Of a DNA stretch of 64,000 nucleotides, positions 48,695-59,968 are shown in pieces. Under the pieces are notes generated by a model. The model saw only the letters and a program-made list of their open reading frames with translations. It was not told the origin of the DNA and ran no database searches. The stretch comes from Berghia stephanieae. Lineage: Eukaryota > Mollusca > Gastropoda > Nudibranchia > Aeolidiidae. The position numbers and the translations under genes are program-made. Position 1 is the first letter of the stretch. Each line of letters starts with the position of its first letter. The DNA lies in the NCBI GenBank assembly GCA_034508935.3, contig CM067443.1, positions 128,217,007 to 128,281,006 of the forward strand. Direction: 5' to 3'.

Positions 48695-49472
48695 CAGTCC
48701 ACTCCGGATAATCGCAACTCGGTTAATTGCAACTTTCCGTTAATCTCAACATTTCCCAAGAAACGGAATTGATTCTTTATAAAAGTCACTGGTTAATTGC
48801 AACGAACTTCGGATAATCGCAACAAATTTCGACCTCAAAAGGAGGCAAATTCATGGAATCAATCAAACAAAATCTCATGATCAGATTTCATCATGTGAAA
48901 TCATGACATGTTGAAGAATCGAGAGATTTAATACTTCATTAGTGTGTCACCACATTATTAGAGACAAAAGAGGGCAGGGCCTTGCAGTTAGGTTTGGGCG
49001 GTCATCTGTGACCATTAGACACGAGGCGAGTGGCTGTGCGTGGTTTAGACAACAGGTAGACGATGACAGGAGAGACTGAGCGATGATATCTTTTGTTTAG
49101 TGATTTTGTTTAGTGCATTGTGGCCAACGGGTTTGGTGAGAGCTTATTGTCTCTCATCACGGCTAATCTCTTGGACTCTTACAAATGATGAGAACAAAAT
49201 GTGAAAGTAAATCCAATCTTAAGATGTCGGCTTGCTTCAAATCTGATTTTGCTTGTCAAAATCTATACAGGGCTGTCATACTTTTTTAAAATTCCAATCA
49301 AATTGCTCAGTCTGTGAGGACTCAGAACAATGTTTACAACTGATTGGATTTACCATATTTGTGTAAAATGTTGCAATAGTGGGCAGGAAACTCAACTTCG
49401 GATAATTGCAACTTCGGTTAATCGCAACATTTTCGCTGATCCCAAGGTGTTGCGATTATCCGGAGTGGACTG
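48695..49472. mobile_element. Non-autonomous pogo/Tigger-type element (TA duplication)
   Basis: Perfect terminal inverted repeats of 24 bp beginning CAGTCCACTCCGGATAATCG. TA lies on both sides (48693-48694 and 49473-49474). Subterminal motifs GGTTAATTGCAAC and CGGATAATCGCAAC recur near each end. No transposase. Inserted in the 3' tail of a LINE copy. Confidence 0.85.
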
Positions 49473-49644
49473 TACTACTAACTATAAATATAACACATCA
49501 CACTGTACGAAGTTGTATCTAAATTTGGGAACCCTTCCTAACCACGACCCTTATCTAAGGAGTTGCTAACCTTGAATTGAAATTTGATTTATTCAATGAA
49601 GGAAACAAATTTACCTCGGGCGACGTGCACGTATTTGAATGCCT

Positions 49645-49985
49645 GATAACCGAACGCAATTATGGGCTTGTTTTAAAGTTGTAATAGAGCATGTTTTACG
49701 TTGGTTTGAGAGTCATTTCATTACAACAATGAGCCCATATAATTTTGGTTATCAGACATGCGAATAAGAACACGCTGACCTCGGGCGTTACAACCTTAAC
49801 AAAATACAGACTGATTTTGTCGTACTCTGAAAATAAAAACACGTTTTAAAAGTTTTGGATAGGAAACTCGTTTTTAAAAAAATATCATTGAAATAAAATG
49901 ACTCTCACCTTGTTAAAAACTCTCAAACCTGGGACTTCTTAAACGTTTTTTTTTATAGTACGGTAGAATTGTATAGTCAAAATGT
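49645..49985. repeat. Fold-back elements F (49645-49775) and G (49800-49985)
   Basis: F: CCTGATAACCGAACGCAATT and its inverted partner ending GGTTATCAGACATGCG. G: GACTGATTTTGTCGTACTCT and the inverted TAGTACGGTAGAATTG. A third, partial F arm is at 50672-50750. Confidence 0.6.
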
Positions 49986-50439
49986 GCTTCAATTCAATGT
50001 AAGTACCTGCGTAGTGAGGTGTGGTGGTACGGTAGGACTCCTCTAAATTTTGGACAATTTGAATCTGGTCACAAAACTGAATAATGTTATAAAGGAAATA
50101 AGAAAAGAATACAAGTCCAATGGTATGAAAAGCGATTTGCGATGACTACACACTAAACTGGTAATAAATATAATATTATAACCCACACGAGTGTGTAGAA
50201 TGTGTTGGAATGCTGCAAGATCAGTCCCGTAAGAAGTGAGTCGGCCGTGATATTGTATCCTCATTTCAGTTCTAAACTACTAATCAGAACAGTAATAATG
50301 AACAATGTTGACATTCACTAACTGTGACTCATCTCTTCTAAACGGCAATATGTCGGGGTGATTTATAGAATTTAATTTGTAGCCAGGTCAATGAGAGGTG
50401 GGTTAAGATTCCATACTACATTGGTGAGAATGAAAATAG

Positions 50440-50622
50440 TTTCCAATGTGTGGGCAGAGTTTCCAATGTGTAGACAAAGTTTCCAATGTGTAGACAAAGT
50501 TTCCAATGTGTAGGCAACGTTTCCAATATATGGGCAAAGTTTCCAATGTGTGGGCAAAGTTAGTTTCCAATGTGTGTGCAACGTTTCCAATGTGTGGGCA
50601 ACGTTTCCAATGTGTAAAATTT
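50440..50622. repeat. Minisatellite, 20-bp unit, about nine copies
   Basis: Unit GTTTCCAATGTGTGGGCAAA with variants (TAGACAAA, TAGGCAAC, TGGGCAGA). One unit has a short extra AGTTA. 20 is not divisible by three, so the open frame over it is not a protein repeat. Confidence 0.95.
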
Positions 50623-50949
50623 CATAATTCTGATCATTTCAATTGAAAAAAACCCCAACTTTTCCTCATCTGGTTTGAGAGTATTTTCATCACAACAATG
50701 AGCCCATAATAAATTTGATTATCAGACCTGCGAATAGAGATTGATTTTGCCTCTACATAATACATATTTGAGTCGGTGGGTCGCACATTGCCTTTCGTAG
50801 CAAAAATAAAAATAATAAAAAGCCTCCTCCTTGCGAAAAGCTTCCTGAGATGTTTTCATACATTTCCTGCACGTGAATCACCCGTAATATGAACAATAAA
50901 AATGGGATCTAGTCACTCACTAAAGTCAATTTATACAACGTTTCATTCC

Positions 50950-50952
<3 letters not shown>

Positions 50953-51014
<62 letters not shown>
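50953..51014. repeat. (TAA)n microsatellite
   Basis: About 62 bp of ATA repeat. Confidence 0.95.
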
Positions 51015-51015
<1 letters not shown>

Positions 51016-51234
51016 TGTCAAATTTGAATCTAACGATTGGAAAGCATTAGAAATATTTACTTCCAGGCCGGTCATATTTATATATTATGATAAAATAGGT
51101 CAACATAAATAGATAACACACATGAGTCAGATCATGAGTCGGGTGGTCAGCTGTAGATTAACTGGAAAGGTGGACAAGTGGGACATGAGGGTAATAACCT
51201 GAAAGCAATAAATCGTGTGTACGGTAAATGATTT

Positions 51235-51670
51235 AACTTTGCACTTTCTAGTTAAAGTGATTAAGCATATGTAATGTAAGCAGTTTATTGTCTGGTTAAG
51301 AATTTTAATACTGGCACGCTCATTTCATTCATTTAAAAGACATACAGCGATTTCAAAATCTTGAAGACATCCTATTTTTGAAGGGACTAATGGCTTTCCA
51401 TACATCAGTTTCACTCGATTGTTATGATATTTTTGTTAACAAGGACAAGAAAAAGAATGAACGACTGACCTAGTTTCTTGGAAATTGATTTTTCCAATTG
51501 ATGGTTCCTCCGTGACCTCTTGTTGTTATGCCTTTCAAACTTTTAAGATGGATGCATTTTTAAACTATCACTGTATAGTATGAGTCCAGGTTATTCAACC
51601 AACATACAAATCTGGAAACTGGTTGTTCCAATTGATGGTTCCTCCGTGACCTCTTGTTGCTACGCCTGTC
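51235..51670 (-). repeat. Dispersed repeat family M (inverted copy)
   Basis: Mirror of 11000-11560. It includes two direct sub-copies of TCCAATTGATGGTTCCTCCG with TGACCTCTTGTTG about 130 bp apart. Confidence 0.7.
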
Positions 51671-51747
51671 AATCCATTAACATACAGGGGGAACAATTAT
51701 AGTCTCAACTTGTCAAATGAAAGCCATGAGCACTTCAACCGCAACCT

Positions 51748-52190
51748 ATGTGTCTGCCAGCGATGATTGAAAACAAGAAGCTGACAAACGATTATTTCTG
51801 CATGCCAAAGATTGCATCCAGCAAGGGATTTACGATCATTTTCATAAGAACAACGAATACTGATGTGGTTGTGCTAGCCATTCACTTTGCTGAGAAGCTA
51901 AAATCTGGAGAGCTTTGGATTTATTTGACTCAGGAAATCATTATGTCAGAAGTAGCAGTCAGACTTCCAGCAGACAACGTTGAGGCACTGCTGATCTCAC
52001 ATGCTTAAACAGGATGAGATACTGAGATACACCTTATCGCCCATAGAGGAGACATGCCTTGAATTGATTCGTTATGGATGCAAGAAAGGCTGCAAGACAT
52101 GATGCAAGTGTGCAAGCGCCCTCCTTCCCTGCACAGCTCTTTGCCACTGTAGAGGAGACTGCAGTCAAGAATAACGGCCACATCTGAGTT
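51748..52190 (+). pseudogene. Fossil of an uncharacterised protein with TGCDT-like and Cys-rich tail motifs
   Basis: The plus frame reads RTTNTDVVVLAIHFAEKLKS and GELWIYL, then LPADNVEALLISHA. Past two stop codons it continues in register as TG(*)DT, fitting the HAxTGCDT motif known from hypothetical invertebrate proteins. A further in-register stretch gives ETCLELIRYGCKKGCK, a stop, CKCASALLPCTALCHCRGDC. The second block is a Cys-rich tail often found at the end of the same hypothetical proteins. Function is not known to me; the family is commonly repeat-associated. At least three stops, so inactive. Confidence 0.55.
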
Positions 52191-52254
52191 TAATAAGCAT
52201 AAAATGAAATAAAGTCTCCCTTATGTAACGCTTTAGGCTTCCCCAGTCTTTTAG

Positions 52255-52720
52255 GCCCACATCCCGTTTCTAGAGGTCACTTCAGGTGTAGATCACATCG
52301 CTTCTTGTGGCTCTAAAGCCTCTCTTATTAGTCACACAAGTTATGAGAAAATCGGACGATTCCCCTGTCTATCGTGCCCACTTCCGGTTCCTGAATGTCA
52401 CTTCCGGTTTTGAGTTTATCACTCTTGGTGCTTCTAAAGCCGTTCTTAAGTGTAACTCAATGTTTTATTCAAGTATGTGGGTAATCGGATCATTTCCCAG
52501 TATTTTATGATCAACTTCCTGTTTCAAGGGTTCACTTCCGGTTTAGTGATGCCACTTCCTGTGCCACTATGTTATTTCCTCAGGTATCGCTTCTGGACGA
52601 TGCACCGTTGACGGCAATTTGACAATTCCCTAGTCTCTGAGGACAGATTGCACTTCTCAAAAGCCGACCTATGACGTTACTTCCTGTTTTGTGACGTCAC
52701 TTCCGGTCAGCGCATGTCCC
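52255..52720 (+). other. Irregular array of ACTTCC(G/T)G motifs
   Basis: CACTTCCGGTT and close variants (ACTTCCTG) occur about nine times at uneven 20-60 bp spacing: near 52380, 52400, 52505, 52525, 52552, 52678, 52700. ACTTCCGG is the ETS-family consensus. Whether this is regulatory or the decayed end of a repeat is not known. Confidence 0.5.
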
Positions 52721-52984
52721 TTCCAATGTTCCTTCTAGATAGGTCTGTGCCGATTTTGGTAGAAATAAGTCAAAGTGTTTGTCCGCTAACCTCGAATACA
52801 CACACACAAACAGACAGTAGCCGCTTATTATACAGAACTGATGACCTACTTCTTGCGGTGGATACTCCATAATGACAATAAAGATTGCCTCTATCAAAAA
52901 ATGCATTCTATACGGTCTCCTGAGTGTTGTATAAAAGGGGTTTGATTTAACTAAGAAGTGCAAAATTCCAGTGAAATGTGTTGC

Positions 52985-53380
52985 TTAACGTACTGGTTAA
53001 TAGAGTTTAGTGAGAATAATAGGATTCAACAGTCTGATGTCACGTCCGCCCAGCAACGAGCAGTTTGGTTCTAAACAAAGAAAATCGGTACTTTTATTCT
53101 TCATACTGGCTAGAACTTTTTCACATGCCATGTGATCAGTATGTATATAAGTCAAAACATGGTCACATTTATAATGTTTTTCTCCTCTGGATACACTTTT
53201 ATGCTTGTCGGAGAAGTATTTCATAAGGGCGTTCGCCATTGTTCTGATAGTTTAGAACCAGTTACTAAGTTACTATGCGCCAATACGTGACGTTAAAGCC
53301 TATTACTCATAAACATGGATGCCAAAAAAAAAAACAATATCAAAGAATGAGTGACGTCAACTTCGTTCTATCTATATTCA
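52985..53380 (+). mobile_element. CRE-bearing MITE split by MITE family E
   Basis: Left part 52985-53017 (ACTGGTTAATAGAGTTTAGT) and right part 53305-53380 (ACTCATAAACATGG to CTATCTATA, with TGACGTCA) belong to one MITE copy. 53018-53304 is the family E element inserted in it. Confidence 0.75.
53018..53304 (+). mobile_element. MITE family E, nested
   Basis: Similar to 34190-34500. Ends AATAGGATTCAAC and CGTTAAAGCCTATT are roughly inverted. Non-coding. Confidence 0.7.
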
Positions 53381-53787
53381 TTTTTCGTCCAACCGAGTCA
53401 TCAATCACATGATTTGTTGCTCTCCAAAGATATGATATTTCTTAGCAAATGTGAACACGCTGCTTTGTTTTCGTAAGTTCTAAACATACCCGTGTGTCGA
53501 GCGGAACAAAATGACCAATTGTGGTGTTAGATTTTTGAAAAGTTGGGAACACTTTTCACTATATTGTTAATTTTTAGCACATTTTACAATGTGATCAATG
53601 ACCTCGAGCGCATGGGAAGTTAATATAGATCATCACCATTGTACAGTGATCGTGTTTTGTGTTCACAAAAATACACACTCAGGCGATATAACATTGAAGA
53701 AACGGACATGTCATGTCATGTTAGTGTAACTTTTAAAACGCACGAGAATTGAGTGAATTTTCATAGTAGTGTTGTGTGTGGATTAAG

Positions 53788-54292
53788 TATAGTATAGTAT
53801 AGTATAGTATAGTATAGTATAGTATAGTATAGTATAGTATAGTATAGTAAAGGTGCGGCTATGTGGTCATGTGACATGACATTCGCTTTCGGATCGGAAG
53901 GTCCTGGGCTCAAGCCTCGCTCTGCGCATAGTTGAGTCCTGGGAGAAGGCTCTTTACTCACATTCTCTCACCGTACTCAGGCGTAAAATGAGTACATGGC
54001 CCTTAACAGCGTTGTCTCTGTCCCCAAATATTGTGATAACGTCCCACATGTTATGTGTTGCTGTTGGCCAGGGGCCCCTTGTAAAGAGCTTTGAGCACGT
54101 TAAGTGGATATTGCGCTGTATAAAATCTCAAGTATAGTATAGTATAGTATAGTATAGTATAGTATAGTATAGTATAGTATAGTATAGTATAGCATAGCAT
54201 AGCATAGTAAAGTATAGTATAGTATAGTATAGTATAGTATAGTATAGTATAGTATAGTATAGTATAGTATAGTATAGTATAGTATAGTATTA
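53788..54292. repeat. (AGTAT)n pentanucleotide arrays on both sides of a SINE-I
   Basis: (AGTAT)n at 53788-53850 and 54131-54292, with a few AGCAT and AGTAA units. The SINE between them is at 53855-54132. The arrays are almost pure, so they are young. Confidence 0.95.
53855..54132 (+). mobile_element. tRNA-derived SINE, family I, inside a pentanucleotide satellite
   Basis: Head GGCTATGTGGTCATGTGACA, B box GGTCCTGGGCTCAAGCCTCG, body AGAAGGCTCTTTACTCACAT, 3' end ATTGCGCTGTATAAAATCTC. Full length, like 44353-44662. Confidence 0.85.
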
Positions 54293-54589
54293 GTGTAGAG
54301 TGTCTAGCGACAGTCCAGTCCCATTTCAAAGTATATAATCATTTTACATTCATTCTGTTTCTCCCAAACCGTGCTGTGTATTGTCACGAATCTTTTCCAC
54401 AGTCTTAGATTTTACAAAAATTAATGAATCATAAACATGAAGAAGGTATATATCTTATGCTTGTCACACTATCGATAATTCCTTTGATATTTTGCATGTC
54501 AATTTGCAACGCATTTTATCAGACGCTTTCAAAGATACGACCCAAAAGTTGTGATCATACATTTTGAAACGGACTGGAGAAGGGACGAA

Positions 54590-54735
54590 ATTCACGTCAC
54601 TCAGCTCTTTGTTATTGCTTTTAGCCAGTCATTTTTATGATTACTTTTCACCAAACTATCAGACTGTAAACGCTCAAGGTTATTTCCACATACTTTTGTG
54701 TGTTGGTGCGTTATATCCGGCTGGCGGATGTTGAG
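54590..54735 (-). mobile_element. CRE-bearing MITE, diverged
   Basis: ACGTCACTCAGCTCTTTGTT on the left and TTTTGTGTGTTGGTGCGTTA on the right. Its CRE is degraded to CACGTCACT. Confidence 0.7.
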
Positions 54736-54771
54736 AGTATCTTAGCTTAACGCTCAGCATGAATAGCTGTA

Positions 54772-54775
<4 letters not shown>

Positions 54776-54852
<77 letters not shown>

Positions 54853-54879
54853 CTCTCCCTCTCTCTCTCTCTCACTCAC

Positions 54880-54942
<63 letters not shown>
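54776..54942. repeat. (CT)n / (CTAT)n microsatellite
   Basis: About 165 bp. The following 54945-55715 shows no recognised feature. Confidence 0.95.
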
Positions 54943-54946
<4 letters not shown>

Positions 54947-55719
54947 CAGTAGACTATAGCTATGGGTATGAATGTTGCAATCAAAACAAAACACAAACAA
55001 CTTGCATGGTTGGATGATATGAAATATGGGTCATACTGACGTGTTTCGCTGAGTGGTCATTGACATAAATTGTCTTAACCATTTATTTACAGTGTGGGTT
55101 TGTTCTAGCCATCGTGTACAAGTCAGGACAACGTTTATTCAAAATAAAAAAAGGAATATTAACATTGTGTTTAGAATTCTTGTAAGTAATGGGTAGGTTA
55201 TGATTGACTACACGACATGCCGTATGTAAAAATATTGATCAAGAGGTATTATTTTTTATTTGAAAATATTAACAGCTGATATCAACACGATTTTTAAAGA
55301 GTTCTTATTTACCCAGCTATCTGAAACGAGACAGGTGTATTTTATTTATCTTTGATGTGTCGTTATATCACACGATAATACACGACTCCATTCGTGTGTA
55401 GTGAGCCTTACAGACAGTTGTGTTTACAATATCTGTGATTATTTTTAATTTTAGTAACGGATCTAATTGCCAGTTCTATTTCTACCTCACTAAATTATAT
55501 ATAATTTTATTCGTTATCATCTTGTGCATATGACTAAATAGTTTATAGTGGATTATACAAGTGAAGTTTAAATTTATTCATCATTTTTATCAACTACACA
55601 CATGCCATTTTAAACTTAGATTTATTCATAGCCATGATTTTATTCACTGTGCTTGCTAATTTTAGTAATTCTATTTTTGTGATCAATCTATGTCGAGCAG
55701 CAGCAGCTTCTTGTGGTTC

Positions 55720-57380
55720 TCACACTATTATGTTATGACTATCGACCCAATCAGCAAAGTCTGGTCCGCATTCGTGCACCATCGCGAACCCACCCGGTAG
55801 CATCGTCACAACACACCGTTCAACTGGATGCTCTGTCGTTTCAGATTCTTGCCCACATCGGGTACATGTAGGACAGTCCCCACTGATGAAGCGCACATGC
55901 TGTGAGGCAGCTCCTCGGCCGAAGCCGATTCGCAGCCACCCAGTGTCTCCTCTTACTGGTATCGAAGCCTGGCAATTTCTCACCAAGCTTAGAGGAGTGT
56001 ATGTTCCCGCCCCCACGAGGGATTGAATTCGTCCAAACCGACTTCCATCTCGTATATGCATCTCTGTCCTTAGTCAGGGAAGCTGCGTACAAGGGTTGCC
56101 GGGACTTATTTCGGCTCGAAACGGGGGCGCCGTCTATAATGCGCTTCAGAGGGGTATCCTCATTCCCTCTCTCCCGGATCTTACTTAGCCAGTTTACCTT
56201 AATCGTCTCCCTCCGGAAATCGGGGGGGGGGGGGGGGGGCGCTGGATTGCTGCCATTATCGGGCCCCATTCTCTAAGCGTTGTTGCCAGCGTTCCTGACA
56301 CTATGTGCATTTACCTGCGAAGTTTTACAGCAACTTTCTCAACGTTTCTGCTTCTACCCCACACTGGAGAGCAATACTCCGCGGTGGAATAGCATAGTGC
56401 CAGGGCGGACGTTCTCAGGAGTGCTTGGTTAGCACCACAATCGATCCCGCCAACTTCCTCAGAAGACTGTTGCGTTTCTCTATCTTCCGGGCAACCCCTT
56501 CGAGATGCACCCGATAGGTAAGGCTGCGGTCCAGCGTCACCCCTAAGTATTTTGTATGCGGCTCATATGGGAGTGGCTGGTCCCCGACGAGGACGTTCAT
56601 TTTGCGGGTGTGCCATGCACTGCATAGGTGGAATGCAGTGGCCACGGTTTTTGAAGTTTCGAAGTAGGATTTGAGTCTGGTGACGTTCTCGCTGAGTACG
56701 CTCTCGAGACGGGTCAACATTTTACTTTGAGTAACGAGTGCCCAGTCGTCCGCGTATCCCCGCCTCAGTTAGGAAGTGTTCGGCATATCACTAATGTAAA
56801 CGTTAAACAACATTGGCGCTAGTTCCGAACCCTGAGGGACCCCATTCTTCAATTTCCTCACTTTACTCGTAGCGTCTCCCAGCGCGACGTGGAATTTCTT
56901 TCCCCTCCGATTGAAGAGAACAACTTCAATGTCTTTTTGCACCTTATGATCTTTGCAAGTTTGAGCATTAATCCTTCGCACCTACCGTATCTTACGCCGC
57001 TGATAGGTCTATAAATACAGCACCTGTTTGCTGTTTCCTCTCGTACCCTGCTTCAATATACTCTATAAGGGCAATGACCTGTTTCCTGGTGCACCTCCCT
57101 TCCCTGAAGCCCGCCTGCTCGGGTGGTAGGGCAGCATCTAGGACCGCCCCCCCCCCCCCCCCATCGGTTTAACAGAACTCGCTCCAACAATTTGTAAAGA
57201 CAGCTCAGTAGAGATATGGGTCTGTAACTGTCGGACTCCTTCGCCGGTTTCCCGGGCCTCAGGATGGCAACTATCTTTGCGTGCTTCCACACTTGTGGGA
57301 GCTTTCCTTTTGCAAGGACGTCAGATATTGCCTCTGCCAGCCATGCCCGTGCCCTGTGGCCCATATTCGTCACCATATCG
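55720..57380 (-). mobile_element. Jockey-like LINE, 5'-truncated, with two G:C homopolymers
   Basis: Minus-strand blocks in order: KLPQVWKHAKIVAILRPGK, SYRPISLLSCLYKLLERVLL, LPPEQAGFREGR, LKNGVPQGSELAPMLFNVY, the catalytic YADD in GYADDWALVTQSK, and KYLGVTLDRSLTYRVHLEG. Near the 3' end come RRHWVAANRLR and a CPTCTRCG...HPVERC knuckle. These are typical of Jockey-type elements common in molluscs and arthropods. The frame changes several times. Runs of about 15-18 G/C (57149-57163 and 56221-56239) sit inside former coding sequence. Endonuclease domain absent. Confidence 0.8.
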
Positions 57381-57630
57381 GGTTATATGTCGAGGCAGTC
57401 GTGGTGGCAAAAGAAAACAAAGGAAAATTAGTGTTCAGATCGGACAACGACCAACACCTCACAATTCACGATAACCCGCGCCTATTCTTGCAAACATTAA
57501 CATACACAACAATACAAACGATAAAACCAGACTCAAACAGATTACAAACGTAATTAACCAGGATAGATTTGACCAATCAAATCATGGAATTTGTGACACC
57601 TTCAAACGTTCTCGGACAAAGATGATTGTT

Positions 57631-57828
57631 TATAGATAGTATGCGCTTGGCTAAGAAGTTCACAACATTGCTATCCGGAAATATAACGGACCAACACACA
57701 CAAAACTCTGTGTAACCATGAACGTTTATCGGCTGGTTAATACAGTTTAGTGAAAATTACTCATAAACGCAGATGGCACAAAACAATAAAAAAAAGTCCA
57801 GAGTGACGTCAACTTCATTCTATCTATA
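57631..57828 (+). mobile_element. CRE-bearing MITE, full length
   Basis: TATAGATAGTATGCGC to CATTCTATCTATA. CRE TGACGTCA at 57804-57811. Confidence 0.9.
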
Positions 57829-57881
57829 AACAATAACGTGAATGAAATCTTCCCTTATCTATCTGATCGTTGTTATTGTTG

Positions 57882-58076
57882 TTATAGGTAATATGAAGTT
57901 GACGTCACTCAAGTATTTGTTATTGTTTTTTGCCATCCGCGTTTATGAGTAATTCTCACTAAACTGTATTAACCAGACTATAAGCGTTCAAGGTTACACA
58001 TAGTTTTGTGTGTCCTTCCGTTGTACTTCCGGATGGCAATGTTGTGAGCTTCTTAGCCAAGCGCATACTATCTATA
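57882..58076 (-). mobile_element. CRE-bearing MITE, full length, inverted
   Basis: Begins with GAAGTTGACGTCACTCAAG and ends GCGCATACTATCTATA. Forms an inverted pair with 57631-57828, 53 bp apart. Confidence 0.9.
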
Positions 58077-58902
58077 CCGCCAAATGAGTGACTCGTTATT
58101 ATAACGATTTTCTCGATCAGATTAAACACGTTTAAGTTTACACATAGTTTTCTGTGTTGGTTCTATTGATCAAACGGTAGAACCGTGTCTGATGGATTTT
58201 AATGATTATTGGCACGAACATTAGAATTGTCAGTGACATTCAGCCTTTTTCTTCACTGGTTACAGTCCCATGATTTGGGATTATTCTTCTTTACGGTATA
58301 TAAAAAAAACAAAGGATCTGGGATGAATAAACAAGTTGATGGTTTACAATAACAGTGAATTATGTTGTGATTACGATCACTGGCAGAACTCCCAACAGGC
58401 TGGACCAGGGGTTTACTTTTCACTACTTACCAAAATTGCCACCCATTTAAAAATGACACAGCAAATAAACGTGTTCCATTTTAATGGGAGCGATCTATAT
58501 TACCTTTCCATGTGCTCGAGGTCTTTGGTCACATTAGAATATGTGCTCAAGATGACCCACATAGTGAAAAGTGTTCACAATTTGAGACATATCCAACATC
58601 ACAATTGGTCATTTTGCTCAGCGTGACTCATGGGTATGTTTACAACGTCCATAAACACAGCTGCGTGTTTACATTTATTGAGAAATTTCCAATCGTTGTA
58701 CAGTAACAAAGCATGCGATCGATGACGGGGTTTGACGGAAACATGAATGAAGATCGCTCCCGTTGTTGAAAGCCAGAGGCGTAGCTGCTTTTAGTGATTT
58801 CGCAACTGAAAAAAAATGCGGTTAAACATTCAGATTTGTCACAATAGAAAAATTTTCAAGTATTTATCCAGTGAGGCGAAGCGTGGAATTCTTTTTCATG
58901 GC

Positions 58903-59096
58903 TATAGATAGTTCAAAGTTGACGTCACTCGGGTCTTTGTTATTGTTTTTTGCCATCCGCGTTTATGAGTAATGCTCACTGAACTGTATTAACCTGACTA
59001 TAAACGTTCATGGATACACACAGTTTTGTGTGTTGGCCCGTTGTACTTCCGGATGGCAATGTTGTGAACTCCTTAGCCAAGCGCATACTATCTATA
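58903..59096 (-). mobile_element. CRE-bearing MITE, full length, inverted
   Basis: TATAGATAGTTCAAAGTTGA to GCGCATACTATCTATA; both ends are TATAGATAGT in inverted form. The interval 58077-58902 holds no recognised gene. Confidence 0.9.
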
Positions 59097-59249
59097 GATC
59101 AAGCGGTAGAACAGGAGGTGTTTATTTCAGATATATACCATCGATAGTAAAACCTGTGTTGTTCACTATGTTTTCCATTCACTGTCATTGTTTACATTTT
59201 GACGACTGTCCGAGAGGCGTGGTTATCTAAGTGTCTATTTCGTTCTATC

Positions 59250-59444
59250 TATGGATAGTATGCGCTTGGCTAAGAAGCTCATAACATTGCCATCCGGAAG
59301 TATAACGGACCAACACACAAAACTGTGTGTATCCATGAACGCTTATAGTCAGGTTAATACAGTTCAGTGAGCATTACTCATAAACGCGGATGGCAAAAAA
59401 ACAATAACAAAGACCTGACTGACGTCATCTTCGAACTATCTATA
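59250..59444 (+). mobile_element. CRE-bearing MITE, full length
   Basis: TATGGATAGTATGCGC to GAACTATCTATA. Almost identical to 421-614. Confidence 0.9.
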
Positions 59445-59633
59445 GATAGTATGCAGATGACGTCACTCAGGCCTTTGTTATTGTTTTTGCCATCCGCGTT
59501 TGTGAGTTGTTTTCACTAAACTGTATTAACCAGACTATAAAAGTTCATGGTTACACCGAGTGTTGTGTGTTGGTCCGTTATACTTCCGGATGGCAATGTT
59601 GTGAACTCCTTGGCCAAGCGCATTCTATCTATA
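59441..59633 (-). mobile_element. CRE-bearing MITE, full length, abutting inverted partner
   Basis: Shares the TATA at 59441-59444 with the preceding copy, making a nearly palindromic dimer from 59250 to 59633. Ends 335 bp upstream of the plus-strand P450 start codon. Confidence 0.9.
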
Positions 59634-59968
59634 TGTTGTGTTTGAAAAAAAAGTAATTTTTGTTTGAATGTCTATTAAACAAAAATGAGCTCACGAATCT
59701 AAAAACAGTCTCTATTAGTATCAAAAGTATGCCTTTCATGTGCTTTGTGTAGCAGGAAATGAATATTTTATTCTAAATGGTCTATTTAAGGAATAAATGA
59801 AGCATTGTAAAACTTTCCACCCGTGTATTTGATGAATGGAAATTTGATATTACACGTGTTCATATATTTCTTTTTTTTATCTCTTTAGTGATTTCTTCAA
59901 TTATTATTTATACTAAGGTATTATAACAAAATACTTTGTATTGCAAACAGTTTGTTTACCAGTAAACA

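Noticed and set aside
50372-50590. Repetitive HWKL-type open frame on minus
   Set aside because: Product of the 20-bp minisatellite, whose period is not a multiple of three.
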